Notes under the pieces: model-generated
What the model was told of the DNA's origin: nothing
The model's database searches: none
Seen by the model: the letters and a program-made list of their open reading frames with translations, nothing else
Part shown: positions 47,983 to 58,856 of the stretch, one piece after another
Layout of the letters: each line of letters opens with the position of its first letter
Position numbering within the stretch: the stretch's first letter is position 1
Translations under genes and position numbers: made by a program
From: Porphyra umbilicalis
Taxonomy: Eukaryota; Rhodophyta; Bangiophyceae; Bangiales; Bangiaceae
Length of the DNA: 64,000 bases
Assembly (NCBI GenBank): GCA_002049455.2
Contig: KV919132.1
Span: 1-64,000 of the forward strand
Reading direction: 5' to 3'

Positions 47983-48362
47983 GCCGGGGGGGGGGTGCGT
48001 CGCGGGTGGTCCCGCCACGCGTCGCGCGGCCGGCGTGGCGACCGACATGCACGGGGCGCGCGACGGCGTCGCCACCACTGACGGGCGGCAGCGTCGCCCG
48101 CGCCGCAGCGGGCAGCGGCGCGCCGCCGCCGCGGCCCACGACCGCGGCGCGCGGCGCGGCGCGCCTCCCCGCGCGGCGGACCGGGCGCGGCGGCGCGGGA
48201 GCCGTCCTGTCCCTCTGCGGTGACCCGGTTGCGCGCTTCACAAACCATGGCCCTACTCTCATCCCCACCCACCCCGACACACCCGCCGGTGGCACACCCC
48301 AGGCCCACAGCCCTGCCGTTCTTGCTGGGCCGGCGCGCCTCCCCCCCCCCCCCCACTTGCCC
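47983..48362. other. between the inverted repeat and PNPase 3' end
   Basis: GC-rich low complexity (48000-48200), then the region just downstream of the PNPase stop. No gene seen. Confidence 0.4.
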
Positions 48363-48695
48363 TCACTCCCGCCGGCGGGGGAGCCCAAACGACAGGCGCC
48401 CCCGCTCGTTGGCGCCCGCCACCACCACCTCCACCTCGTCCCCAACCGCGTAGCGGGTGGCCACGTCGACAAAATCGCCCCCCCCCCCTCCCCCTTCATC
48501 GCCGACACGTGGAGGAGGCCGACCAAGTCGGGCGCGACGCGCACGAACGCGCCAAACGCGGCCACCCCCTCGACGGTGCCCGTGTAGGCGCGCCCGACGG
48601 CGGTGCGGCCTTCCACACCGGCGAGGAGGGAGCGCACCAGCGCGGGGCGGTCCGCCGCGTCGTCGCCCTCGGCTTCCAGCGTGAGCACCCCGCCG

Positions 48696-48733
<38 letters not shown>

Positions 48734-51725
48734 GCCGCCACCGGGTGCCGCCCCGCCGGCACCCGCGGCACCCCCACCACCCGCGGCGGCGGCGGCGCCC
48801 GACCCCGCCGCGACAATGTTCAGGCGCACGCCCGTGGCGGCGGTCAGCCGCTTGATGTTGGCCCCGCCCGCGGCGAGGAGGAACTCGCGCTGCACCAGCG
48901 ACAGGGGCATGGACGACACGGTCGGCCGCGGGCGCACGGCGGTGCCGTCCGCACCCCCCCCCCCCACCCCCCCCCCCGCGGCGGCGGCGGCGGCCGCTGC
49001 CGCCGCCCCCCGCGCGCGCGCCGCCTCCAACGCCGGCGCGAGGCGCTCCAAGATGGTCAACCGCGCCGCGCGCGCGCGCGACAGCGCCGCCGCCAACACC
49101 CCCACCGGGAGGCCGTGCGGCAGCTTCACGTCCAACTGCAGGGCCGTCACCCCCGCGGCCGTGCCCGCCACCTTGAGGTCCATATCCCCGAGGTGGTCCT
49201 CCGCCCCGACAATGTCGGTGAGCAACACATAGTCTTCCGCATCGGCGCTGCCGGGCGGCGCCGCCGCCAGGGCGGCGGGCGCCCGCGCCACGAGGCCAAC
49301 GGCGACGCCGGCGACGGGGGCGGCGAGCGGCACGCCCGCGTCGAGGAGGGCGAGGGTGCCCCCGCACACCGACGCCATGGACGTGGAGCCGTCAGACGCG
49401 AGCACCCCGGTGGTTAAGCGCACCGCGTAGGGGAAGAGGGGGGGGGGGGGGAGGCGGAAGGGGGGGGGGGGGCGGCCGCCGGGGGGGGGGGAGGGGGGAC
49501 CAACCGCGCGCCGCTCGCCGTGGGCGGCACGTCCACGAGGGGGGGGTGGGGGGGGGGGGTGGGGGGTCCCCCGCCCCGCCGGGCGGCGGGGAGGCGGGCG
49601 CCGTGCCGCCCCCGCCGCTCCCCGGCGTGGCCGACACGGGGGAGCCCGGCTCCGCCCCCCCGCCAGCGGGCGCCCCCCCCCCGAGCGTCGACCGCAGCAG
49701 CGCGGCGAGGCCGTCGAGGTTGGCCGCGTCGCGACCGTGGCTCCCCCCCTGCGGGGTCCTCCCCCCCCCCGCCGCCGCCGCCGCCGCCGCCGCGTCTGCG
49801 TCGGCCACCTCCCGCCGCAGGGCCGCCAGCTCGCGCCCCCCCGACCGGCGCTCGACATCCCCCGCCCACGCGGGCAGCACCCCCCCCAGCGCCGCCTCGG
49901 TGAGCGCAGCGTGCCCCACTTCGCGGCGCTTCCCCCCCCCCCCCCCCCCCCCCGGCCCGCCGACCTCCCCCGTGCACCACGGGGGAAACGCATAGTGCAC
50001 CATAAAGGACCGCCGCGCGCCATCCCCCCCCGCCAGGTACCCGTCGAGGCGCTGCGACGCAGACGGCAAGCCGAGCGTCGCCGCCGACAGCGTCTGCGTG
50101 TCGCCCCGACTAAAGAGCGCCGACCCGTGCACCGCCGACGCGGGGCCCGGGAAGAGCCCACTGTCCGCCGCCAGGGGGCGCACGCACGTCGGTGACCGCC
50201 CGTCGAGGCGGCGCCCCCGGTGGGGGGCGTCGAGCGTAAAGGCGCGAAAGGCGTCGCGGGCGCCCGCAGAGATGGCAGACGTGAGGAGGGGCCCCGGCGC
50301 GGCGGGGTGGTCGCCGCCGAGGCGCGCGTAGAGGGCGTCGGTGGCGGCCGTGACGGCGGCCGCGCGGGACGCCTTGCCGGGCGCCCGACCGCCCGCCGCG
50401 TACGCGTCGAGGTACGCCGCCCGCGCCGCGGCGGTCGCGGCGGCGGCCACCGCCGGCCCGTCGGCGGGGTCCCACGCGGCGGCGGCGGCAGACGCGGCCG
50501 CCGCCGCATCGGCGGCCCGCGGCGGCAGGACGGGGAGGCGGCGGGGGTAGGCGGACGCGCCCTCCACGTCCCGGCGGCGCGCCCACACGGCCGCCGCGGC
50601 GGCCGCCTGCGCCGGCAGCGCCGCGCGGATGGCCGCGTGCGCGAGCGCCACGGCGTCGAGGAGTTCCGCTTCCGGGATGCCGACCGCCGCCCCTGCGGCG
50701 CCGTCGCCACCCGTACCCGGCGGCACGCCCTCGACCGACACGGTCGTGATGGCGCGGTCGGTGGCGGCGACGAGGAGGCGCCACCCCGGGTCGGCCACGC
50801 CCCCCCCCCCCGCGTCATCTGGGCGCCGCCCCGGGTTGACGGTCCACCCCCCCCCCGTGCGCGCGACGCGCACGGCGCCGACCGGCCCGCGCCACCCCCC
50901 CCCCCCCCCCCCCCCCCCCAGGGCCACCTCCACCGCCGTCGACGCGGCGGTCAAGGCCAACACGTCTGCCGCCTCTGACTGCCCCACATCCCCCGCCACG
51001 AGCGTCGCGCACACGTGGACGCCGCCGACGCCCGCCGGCAGCAGCGGCCGCAACGCGCGGTCAATGAGGCGCGACGTGAGCGCCTCGGCGTCAGACGGTG
51101 CCATCTCGCGGCGCAACCACGAGCCGGGGATGCGCCCGCGCGCCGCCGCCTGCTCCCGATAGTCAACCGCCAAGTGGCCGCCCGCGGGGGCGGTCGCAAC
51201 CGTCGCGAGCACCGCCGTGCCGCCGGCGGCGGTCGCGCGCACGGCGCCGGCGGTGAGGCGCGCGAGGTCATTGGTGGTGAGGGTGAACGCGCCGCCCGTG
51301 CCGGGGGGGGAGTAGCCGGGGAAGGTGGTGGTGAGGGGGGAGGCCATTGCGGCGGTGACGGTGCCGGGGAGGGGGGGAAGGGGGGGGGGGGGAGGCGGCG
51401 AGGGTGGGGGGGGGGGGGCGCCCGCGCACCGCGCGGGGGCGGTCGCCAGCGCCGGCCGGCCGACCGGCCGCGACGGCAGACGCGGTGGCAGGGCGGTGGG
51501 GGTGGGAGAAGCAGGGCAAGGGGCGATGGGAGAGGGTGCCGGCGGGGGAGCACCCCCGCCGTGGGGCGGTGGTGGGGGTGGCGGCGGCGGCGGCGCGGCG
51601 GCGGCGGCCGCCCGCCGCCGCGTGCCGCCGGCCGCCGCGCCGCCACCGGGGGCGCCAGCCCCCCGCCGACGCAGTGACCGCGCGGCGGAGCAGAGGAGGG
51701 GGGGTAGGCGCCCGCGCGACGACAT
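48363..51725 (-). CDS. pnp: polyribonucleotide nucleotidyltransferase (PNPase), organelle-type (frame-broken)
   Basis: Starts at ATG 51725 and ends at 48363. It degrades RNA 3'-5' with phosphate. A ~125-residue Arg/Pro/Ala leader precedes [11 protein letters not shown] and suggests plastid or mitochondrial import. First RNase PH domain: [66 protein letters not shown] variable Ala-rich helical domain follows. Second RNase PH domain: [57 protein letters not shown], then in a second frame [20 protein letters not shown] and the catalytic [22 protein letters not shown] domain: [20 protein letters not shown]1 domain: [19 protein letters not shown], completed in a third frame by [20 protein letters not shown]. 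The second shift fits one missing G at an 11-base run (48478-48488). About 150 extra low-complexity residues (49450-49850) split the second PH domain. Confidence 0.93.
48695..48745 (+). repeat. (GCC)n tract
   Basis: GCC/GCA triplets coding poly-Gly on - between the KH and S1 domains of PNPase; frame is preserved here. Confidence 0.85.
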
Positions 51726-52737
51726 GACGCACCCCGTGGGGGGGGGGAGGATGCGCCGGCGGGGGGGGGCGGCGGCGGCGGCGGGGGCGGGCGGGGCGGC
51801 GGCGGCGGGTGGCAGCGGCGGCGGCGGGTGGAGGCGGCGGCGGCGGCGGCGTGTCGGCGGCGGCAGGCGGATCGCGGCGTCGGATCAACTGCGCGGGGTT
51901 GTGTCAGTCGCTGGACTTGCACGGGTCTGTGCCGACGGCGGCGGCCGCTTTTTCCAATGTTCCAAACTGTGCGCGAACAACGGAACCACACTCGACCCCG
52001 CAACCGAATCAAGCGGATCTACATATGTACAGCCGTTCTCCCAAAAATCCCGCACTCCAACTGTTGCAGAAGAGTTCCAAATCGGCCTCTGTGGGGTCGT
52101 AGAGGCCGATTTGGAACTCTTTTGCAACTGTTGGAGTGCGGGATAATTGGGAGAACGGCTGTACGCGGCTGCGGCAACAAGCAAGGTGTTGGCACCCGCG
52201 CCCCGAGCCCCTGCCGTGGGCGCAGCCGCCCCACAATCTGTCTCCATTTCTGTGACATCCTTTCTTGGGCAGGGTGCCGATAGCCAGGACAGCTTTGCGG
52301 TGCCGTCAGGACCGATCGAACTGTCTTCTGCACAAAGAGCACCTGCTCCTGTTTTTTTGCCACAGAGGGTGCCACGCATTGGAGAGAGACTGTACTGTCG
52401 GCGTCGGCACCGCTGAATGCCAAAGCAGCCGTGCCGCTGCCCCGTCGCCCTAGAGATGGGATGTGACCCGCCGCGGACGCGGGCGGCGGGCTGCCGACCA
52501 CGCCCGCCGCGGACGGCGGCGGCGGCCGCTGCGGCCAACCGGGGGGTGGCCGTCGCCGCTGCCTCTGCCGCCGAGAAGGCCGCGGCGGCAGCCGCAGAGC
52601 ACGCCCGCACCCTCAGTGTGTGCTTAGAATCGACGGCGGCCGGCCGGGTGGCGGCCCATACGGACCCATCGGTGCCCACCACCAGACAGGAAACGCAACG
52701 CTGGAGTCGTCGCCCAGCCAGATACAAGTAGTTTATC
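51726..52737. other. PNPase upstream region and repeats
   Basis: 51760-51860 is (GGC)n-rich. 52028-52163 is the long hairpin listed separately. A - strand frame at 52480-52740 (GRRLQRCVSCLVVGTDGSVWAATRP read in part) is protein-like and may be a continuation of the gene at 52738 after a splice, but I cannot show a junction. Confidence 0.3.
52028..52163. repeat. long hairpin element (63-bp arms, 10-base loop)
   Basis: Left arm 52028-52090 begins TACAGCCGTTCTCCCAAAAA. The right arm 52101-52163 is its complement with about four mismatches and no indels. The loop is GTGGGGTCGT. The whole is a 136-bp fold-back. No target duplication is obvious outside it. It could be a foldback MITE or the precursor of a small RNA. 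Confidence 0.9.
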
Positions 52738-53172
52738 TCAAGTCTTCTTGACGACGTCCACACGGTCGCGGTCCATGCACCGCAGGGTGTTGAACGAGCC
52801 CCACCGGGCGAAGCGGAAAAACACGTCGGGGAGGTGTTCTTTCTCCGGGTGGCAGAGGACCTCGTTGCAAAACACGAGCACCTCGAGTGTTGTCCGATGA
52901 TGGCCGCGTGGGCCGGTGACCGGGTCGCCATGAAAGTCGCCCAGCGGTCGCGCAGAAGCTGCGCGATCGCCCGTCTTGAAGACGTCCACGAACCCGCGCG
53001 GGGTGCCCCACCGCCGGAGGCGCATACGCGCAATAGCAGCCAGGCGGTTGGTGTGGGCGACTGCCCGCACCTTTGCCTCCGCCTTGGCACGACTGTGCTC
53101 CTGATGGGGCATGCCGTCGAGGTCGAACGGGGTCCAGCGGCGTAGGTCCGCATCGTCCATCGCACCGTCCAT
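52738..53172 (-). CDS. hypothetical protein
   Basis: 144 codons from the ATG complementary to 53170-53172; the frame is open to a GTG at 53319. Balanced composition with a basic, Trp-containing middle (IARMRLRRWGTPRGFVDVF) and an aromatic, acidic end (VLVFCNEVLCHPEKEHLPDVFFRF). No family recognised, no membrane segment or signal peptide. Flanked by repeat elements on both sides, so it may be element-borne or an exon of a broken gene (a protein-like stretch continues in another frame below 52738). I trust that it is, or was, coding more than its ends. Confidence 0.4.
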   Translation of the reverse strand: MDGAMDDADLRRWTPFDLDGMPHQEHSRAKAEAKVRAVAHTNRLAAIARMRLRRWGTPRGFVDVFKTGDRAASARPLGDFHGDPVTGPRGHHRTTLEVLVFCNEVLCHPEKEHLPDVFFRFARWGSFNTLRCMDRDRVDVVKKT

Positions 53173-53515
53173 CGCGGCCCGACCCCGGGGTGGTGTGACG
53201 GTCGCCGCCGCCGTGGGTGTCGGCCAACCCGGAAGAACGTGTACTCCCAAGGCTCCGGCACGCGCCGATAAAGTCGCTCGTGCGACTTGGGGGGCGCCGG
53301 GTGACAGGGACAGGGACACGCTGGCTCGCTGGCACCAGCCGGGGACCCGCTTGGAACTGGCAACGGGGATTTTGCGCGTGACAACGAATGATCTGGTCTG
53401 GGAAACGCTCTCAGTAGGTCACAGCAGTTCACAGTTGCCCACAACAGATACTTTGAAATTGATGTGAACGCCAATCCCTCTGATGGTCCATAGAAGTACA
53501 TTTCGACAGAAAGAC
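53173..53515. other. short gap before repeat element
   Basis: No gene; composition becomes AT-balanced from 53390. Confidence 0.35.
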
Positions 53516-53984
53516 CGACACTTGAACCCAGTGAGCGACACTTCAACCCGATGATGGACACTTTAACCCAGTGGCCGACACTTTAAGACTCGACGGGCGG
53601 CTGCTGTTCAATTGACACGACTCGACGCAACTACCGATCCGACGGCAGCAACATTCAGGAACGGGAAGCCCAACAGCCCGGCGGGAATTTGATCCTCGTT
53701 GTCGAGGTCACAGGCTTTTTGTCTGTGTCGGGCGCTGGGCATCGTCTTGCTTGGCGGATGGTTGCGGTGTGTTGGTCTGTCCCCTCGGCGCGCGCGGCGG
53801 GCAGCCTGGCTGTGCGTCCACGCCAACCCCCGCTCGACCCCCTTGACGCGTGCGCCCGGTCGAGGGGCGGTTTTCTGGGCGCCCGCCCCCGGTCTGTGGA
53901 CCCCCTTGGCGCGTGCGCCCAACCCCCCCCCCCCCCACTCCTCTCTACACCTCTTGTCCTCCACCCCCGTCGTCGCCGCACGGC

Positions 53985-54500
53985 ATGGAGGCCCGGCGTC
54001 TGGCGGCGCATGTCGTTCGCTTCCCTGGCCGGCCTGCAGCGGCTGCTGCCGAAGCCGCGGACGCCTTCCTGGACTTTCTACACCGCGAGTACCTGCTGGC
54101 GGCGTGCCATCCGCTGGCATCGGAGCGCACGCGGGTGGGGATGATGGACCATCTGATGGCAATGGACGTTGTCATTACCATGATCTTTGACCCTGACGAG
54201 CTGGGTAGGGAGCTTGCCCCCTTTTACGACGGTGTCTTGGACGCGGCCGGTATACGTTCGGCTGTAAGTAGCTGGGTGCTGCACGAGCAGATTGAGAGTG
54301 GGCACCGTGTTGGGTCGGTGCCGCGCGCCGTTGGGCTGATGTACAGAACTGCGTGTGTGCCCCCATTCTGTCCGGGCTCTGGTCTGGTCTCTTCTCGTGT
54401 GCTCCTGTACGTCCACTCACCGCACCGTCGAGGCAGGCGGCAGGATGGAGGTGATGATAGATGCGCGACGATACCAGGCCCTGTGTGTCACAGCACGTGA
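53985..54500 (+). CDS. hypothetical protein within repeat element
   Basis: 171 codons from ATG 53985. Residues ~1-110 look protein-like and helical (AAAAAEAADAFLDFLHREYL, MMDHLMAMDVVITMIFDPDE, LGRELAPFYDGVLDAAGIR). After about residue 110 the composition becomes Arg/Pro-rich and less convincing, so the true 3' end may lie at a splice site near 54300. No family recognised. It is the only good coding frame in the long copy of the repeat element, so it is a candidate for the element's own protein. Confidence 0.4.
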   Translation: MEARRLAAHVVRFPGRPAAAAAEAADAFLDFLHREYLLAACHPLASERTRVGMMDHLMAMDVVITMIFDPDELGRELAPFYDGVLDAAGIRSAVSSWVLHEQIESGHRVGSVPRAVGLMYRTACVPPFCPGSGLVSSRVLLYVHSPHRRGRRQDGGDDRCATIPGPVCHST

Positions 54501-55139
54501 CAATTTGAGGTGAGGAGACGACGTGTAGGCCGTACGCCCCGCTCCCCTTTTCCGTGCAGCACTTTGGTGTGCTTTTGCACGTCCTCTGGTGCCCGTGCAC
54601 CCATGTGGACTGCCGCCGCCTTTGTTGATAACAGCCCGTGGAACAGCACGAGGGCCCAACTGACGAGCAGACTCCGAGGGTATGCCACTCGACACAGATG
54701 GAAATGCGTGGCCACGAAGCGAAGCACGAAAGCCCCCCCGCTTATTTTCGGAGCGGCACTGACGCCACAAACTCATCAAACGTCCCACACATAGAAGGCC
54801 TTGGGGTAGAAGCACACGGCCTTGTGGTCCTCGAGGGGTACACCCAGCGCAGCCGGCACGGCGACGTAACCAAGGCGCGTGGCCAGGGCCCCAAAGTCGG
54901 AAGCGACCTGTTCCGTTGTCCTCGGTACCGAGGTTGGCAAAGAGCACCGCGACACGTCTGATGCCCCGTCTTGCACGTGTCATCGCAGGTGCGTGCAGTC
55001 GCGGACTTGCGGCGGGCACTGCAGCTCCTTAGACACAGGCTGCAGCAGGCCGTGGTGGGTCTCGGCGTGAGGCGCGTCCGCCACCGAGCACCCGAATGTC
55101 GGTGTTTAGTCGTCCCTGAGACGCCCCGTCCTCTCGGAT
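54501..55139. other. rest of element interior
   Basis: A - strand frame ending at 54776 (EQVASDFGALATRLGYVAVP, then FYPKAFYVWDV and stop) reads like a protein C-terminus, but it is cut upstream by an in-frame TGA near 54982-54984. It may be a fragment of a second gene. Confidence 0.3.
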
Positions 55140-55250
55140 TCCTCATTGTCCTCATTGTCCTCATTGTCCTCATTGTCCTCATTGTCCTCATTGTCCTCAT
55201 TGTCCTCATTGTCCTCATTGTCCTCATTGGCCTCATTGTCCTCATTAGCC
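55140..55250 (+). repeat. 9-bp tandem array TCCTCATTG
   Basis: About twelve near-identical copies of TCCTCATTG, decaying at the end (GGCCTCATTG, TCCTCATTAG). The same 9-mer array occurs at 61626-61732. Confidence 0.95.
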
Positions 55251-55796
55251 CTTTTCTTCATTTTCCTCATTGTCCTTTTAGTTCAGTATCCCAATTGTCC
55301 TCATTGTCTGTTTTGTCAGGCTGTGCAGGCGACATCGACCGCCGCCACCGCCAATCAGTCGCCGCCGCCTGCTCCATCCAGTGGTTTTCCTTTTTCGCAC
55401 TGGCATGACGTGATAGAGGACGCCACAGACACCTTTGGTCCACCAAGCCCGCGCCACCGCGCGATATCTTTCCGCGAGAACGAATCATGTTGAAACATGA
55501 CAATGTCACCCCCTTGTCCCAGTCACTCACAGGCCGATGTCTTCGATATTGGGAAGTGGGCCAAACCTGACAATGTCACCATCTGCTCCTGCAAGCTACA
55601 AGGAAGGGTGCCGCTCGAAAAATTTTGGCAAGCTTGGAATCACTCGAAACGACTCCAGGTCAGAGAGGCTGCCGCACCCTGTCCTCGAGAGCGTGCATCG
55701 GAACTGATCCCACTCGCCGTTGCGTGCCTCACTTCGAACCAACCCCATCCCCGTACGTCTTCTCTTCCATCCCCCCGTCACTGTCTCTCTTTGGCG
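55251..55796. other. upstream region of the oxygenase-like frame
   Basis: AT-balanced. The frame of the next gene stays open back to 55497 but the ATG at 55797 starts the protein-like part. Confidence 0.35.
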
Positions 55797-56360
55797 ATGG
55801 CTGTTTCGGGCGCCGAGCGCAACCGGAAGTACAAGGAGCGGAAGCGCGTGGGCTTAGGGCCCGCTCCGCGTGGAGCCCCGCGCATATCCACCACGACCGA
55901 GGAGCGAGCGGCCGCTCTCGCCGCTGGTCGGGTCTACAAGCAGCAGAGTCGGGCAGCCAGGCGGGGGTGCACCTCCCCCCTGAATGCCCCCCGCGTCTTG
56001 ACCGGGTGCCGCCCCATCACACCAGTCAACGCTGGCAGCGGGCCTGCGGCTGAGGGTGTACTAGCCGCGTCCAACGACGCTACCGCTGCTCAAGCTGATG
56101 ACGCAGTTGCCGAGCGCGATGATTGTCTCCTACCCGCGGCTCGCCCCCCTTCTGATCCCCCTTTACTGCCTTTGGGTGATTCTTATCTACATGTGTTTGG
56201 TGAGGACCGCGAAGAGCTTCAGAGCAGCTTGGTCCGAAGCGCAGACGCTGAGTCGTGCGCCGATCGGGGTGCAGCCGCGATGCGGGCGTCAACCTGGGCG
56301 GTGGGGGGCCCTTTGGAGCTGGCGCGTCGTGCGTTGAGTATTGGTGGACAGGGTCACTGA
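55797..56360 (+). CDS. basic-region protein, N-terminal part of an interrupted frame
   Basis: 187 codons from ATG 55797 to a TGA at 56358-56360. It begins MAVSGAERNRKYKERKRVG, a strongly basic helix like those in DNA-binding or nucleolar proteins, then TTTEERAAALAAGRVYKQQS. Residues 70-187 are a loose Ala/Asp/Ser-rich linker. The stop is followed at once by ATG in the same frame, and the frame then runs on for 226 codons into an oxygenase-like domain. The two halves look like one gene split by one TGA. Pseudogene, read-through, an unrecognised intron or two abutting genes are all possible. Confidence 0.45.
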   Translation: MAVSGAERNRKYKERKRVGLGPAPRGAPRISTTTEERAAALAAGRVYKQQSRAARRGCTSPLNAPRVLTGCRPITPVNAGSGPAAEGVLAASNDATAAQADDAVAERDDCLLPAARPPSDPPLLPLGDSYLHVFGEDREELQSSLVRSADAESCADRGAAAMRASTWAVGGPLELARRALSIGGQGH

Positions 56361-57041
56361 ATGTTCTCGCTGGGTATCTCGCGGTCTTTGACGGCCAACG
56401 TCCAAGCTGAGATGCGCGCTCTCGCTGGGTCGGGGCTCGTCACGACCATCTTCAACTCGACAAGCGTGAGGGCTATTGTCGCACAGGGACGGTCAGCGGA
56501 CCGAGGCCGCGGCATGGTGCACCTGTGCGACGAAGCTGCAGCCGCGATTGGTGGCGCGCCCGGCCTGATGGCAATTGTTGCGGCGCTGTCAGGGCTCTCG
56601 TTTCTTGTTTCGACTTTGTTTGGTTGGACATATGGCTACCACAGGCCTGCTGCATTGGTGTCTTCTCCGCGGGCCTGCCAGCAGCTCGCGCACACTGACG
56701 ATCGACCACCGTTTGTGACGGCGGATCCCCCTAGGCTTCTTGGCGCTCTCTTGGCCGTAGGGCCGGACACACGCCTACGACTGTGGCCCGACTCGCACCG
56801 AGTGGTGCGTGGGGGCTCCACCACTGGGGGAGGACCGGGGGTTCTCGTTGACGTCAACCCTTATGATTGTCTGGTTTTTCGTGGGGATTCTGTGCACTGT
56901 GGTGTGCGCAACAGCTCCCGTCTACATCACTGCCGCATCCACGTGTATCTAATCGCTGCTGGGCATGAGACAGACGTCGACTTGGATGCAACCAACCCGC
57001 TGCCTCGCTGGGCGGGACCGCGCAGGGCGCGCAAGTGGTAG
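56361..57041 (+). CDS. 2OG-Fe(II) oxygenase-like domain protein
   Basis: 226 codons, in frame with the preceding gene. It carries a pattern fitting the double-stranded beta-helix oxygenases: H-x-D at H111/D113 (LAHTDD), a turn LRLWPDSHR (139-147), PYDCLVFRGDSVHCG with the distal His179, and an Arg (R192 in HCRIHVYL) where 2-oxoglutarate would bind. The order and spacing resemble phytanoyl-CoA/prolyl hydroxylase-like members; substrate unknown. A hydrophobic stretch (LMAIVAALSGLSFLVSTLFG, 69-88) precedes the domain. No related frame was seen elsewhere in the window. An AATAAA occurs near 57348. Assignment rests on a few residues, so it is tentative. Confidence 0.45.
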   Translation: MFSLGISRSLTANVQAEMRALAGSGLVTTIFNSTSVRAIVAQGRSADRGRGMVHLCDEAAAAIGGAPGLMAIVAALSGLSFLVSTLFGWTYGYHRPAALVSSPRACQQLAHTDDRPPFVTADPPRLLGALLAVGPDTRLRLWPDSHRVVRGGSTTGGGPGVLVDVNPYDCLVFRGDSVHCGVRNSSRLHHCRIHVYLIAAGHETDVDLDATNPLPRWAGPRRARKW

Positions 57042-58856
57042 CAAGGTACGTTCTCTCTGTCGTGGTCGCCTTGGTGGGCGAGTGGTGTGTGAGTGTGTGC
57101 GTTGCTGTGATTGGTGTGATGTCGTCCATATGCTGCGAGGAGGAAGACACGGCACGCATCTGCGCCAGGATCCACAGTGGGTACATGATAACTGACGTCA
57201 CGGGGCTCGGTCTACGACTTCGGCGCCCTGCACCACTGTGCGCGGCAGCCACCTTCCCTCGTTCATCTGCGTATGTTTTTTATTGCGACCTCGTCCTGTT
57301 TTGTGATTCTCTGCTTCCCCTGGACAGCCTGGACAGGAGGACTCGACCAAATAAAAATGCCGGCAGACAGTTTGGGCGCCGGGTCGTGGGCCGCCGTGGC
57401 CGGAGGGTGCCTATCACGACGTCATTTGCCGGAAAGGGGGTGGCGCAGCGGGCGTGCGCAGTCGTTATGTTAGGATAACCGACAGCGACGGGCCGGGAAA
57501 GGCACTAGACCAACCCCAAATACAGTCAGCGTCTCCAGCATGAATTTCTCGTCCACGAATGCACCACCCGCTCCACCGTCCATTTTCCACCTCGCCACCC
57601 CCAAAACACATGTCGACACACAACTGTGTCCCTGCGGCAGGCGCTGTGGCGTGAACAGAGTTTGTCAAAAAATAAAAGAACGTGGCTCCGCGGTGTCTGT
57701 TTTCGCACCGATAAAAGGCAACCAACCCTGCGGAGACCTCTTTCCCGCACCTCCGCTGCCACACACCACCTGACCACACCGTCTGCGTCACCTACTCCGC
57801 AACACCTGCCAGGTTTCCTGTTCCGCCGTCGCCCCTTCACCGTCGTCGCCGCGTGCGACACGACAATGTTGCGGCAGAGGTGCAGTAACAGACGCATGCG
57901 ACCCACCCGGGACACGACGAAGGTATATGTGTGGTCGGCGGACGGCCTAAAAGAGGAGGCCGGCCACGCGTGGTATTCTCCTGTCCCCAACTCTGCTCAT
58001 TCAGCTCCAGGAGCAAGTCGTCCCCCGCCGCAGACCTCCCACACTCTCCGACCTGCAGCCATCCCCCGCCGTCTACGCAGTCACCCCACTACCCCCTTCA
58101 GGTCAACGCTAGAACCGCTCTGGCGTCATCGTGACGTGCCGCTCAGTTGCCAACCAGCGGCGACGTCCCGCCGCCGCTGTCTCCGCCAGCGCCGACGGCC
58201 ACGAGGCGGCCACAGCCAGAAAAGTGGCGTGCGCCACCGCCTGAGTGGGCGCCCCCTGTACCCAGAGACGAATACTCCTACCCCTTCCGGACAACGACCC
58301 CATCCACGCCACCGCAAAGCATCCTGCTGGCCGCTGCCCCGCCACAACGCTGACCGGCTGGCGCCGGTCGACGCGTCGCAGCCTTCATCGTTGGGCAGCA
58401 GTTCCAACTGGAAACCCGCAGCGTTAGGAACGAAGAAATCCATGGACGTTATAGCGGCGGTCCCCGCGCTCTCTGCACTGTCGCTGCCGCCCCAGCGCAC
58501 CCCCCTGCTCTGGCGCCGGGCAGCACTGGCGGCCGCACCGCGGCGCGGCTGCCGTTGAGTGGTTGTGGGGGGGGCGCCGACACTTTGCCGCCCCCCCGCC
58601 GCCGCGGCCGGCAGGGCGCCAACAGCCGCAAGCGGCAGTACGTCATGGGGTGGCAGAAGGTCAAACTGGGAGTGGAAGGGGGGAGGGTCAAGGAGGGACT
58701 TTCAAGCGGACGGGGTATGGGGCATCATAGCACGGGGGTGCGACGAAGGGGGGGGGCGAAGAGGGCGACCTGGACCGACCCTGGCACTGTCGTCTCAAAT
58801 TTCGTGTCAAAAAGCAGCTATAAAAACAGGAACGGGGCAGCCTGCATCAACAGAAG
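57042..58856. other. gene-free stretch
   Basis: Open frames (57626-58558 on +, 57526-57990 on -) lack domains and have Arg/Pro/Ser bias. AATAAA-like motifs near 57348 and 57668 could serve polyadenylation. 58555-58750 is GC-rich with G runs. Confidence 0.3.

Larger units (their letters stand above)
53516..55320 (+). mobile_element. repeat-family element, long copy
   Basis: Starts with about four ~20-bp units (GACACTTTAACCCAGTG.. type, 53516-53585). It then shares a 67-bp block (53586-53652, containing CGACGCAACTACCGATCCGA) with 61324-61390. It ends with a block CCACCGAGCACCCGAATG..GTCGTCC (55080-55125) followed by a 9-bp TCCTCATTG array. The same order of 20-mer array, shared block, CCACCGAG block and 9-mer array occurs at 61151-61740. 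The ~1.4 kb between the shared blocks is present only here. I infer a mobile element with a full-length and an internally deleted copy; ends and target duplications are undefined. Confidence 0.55.
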
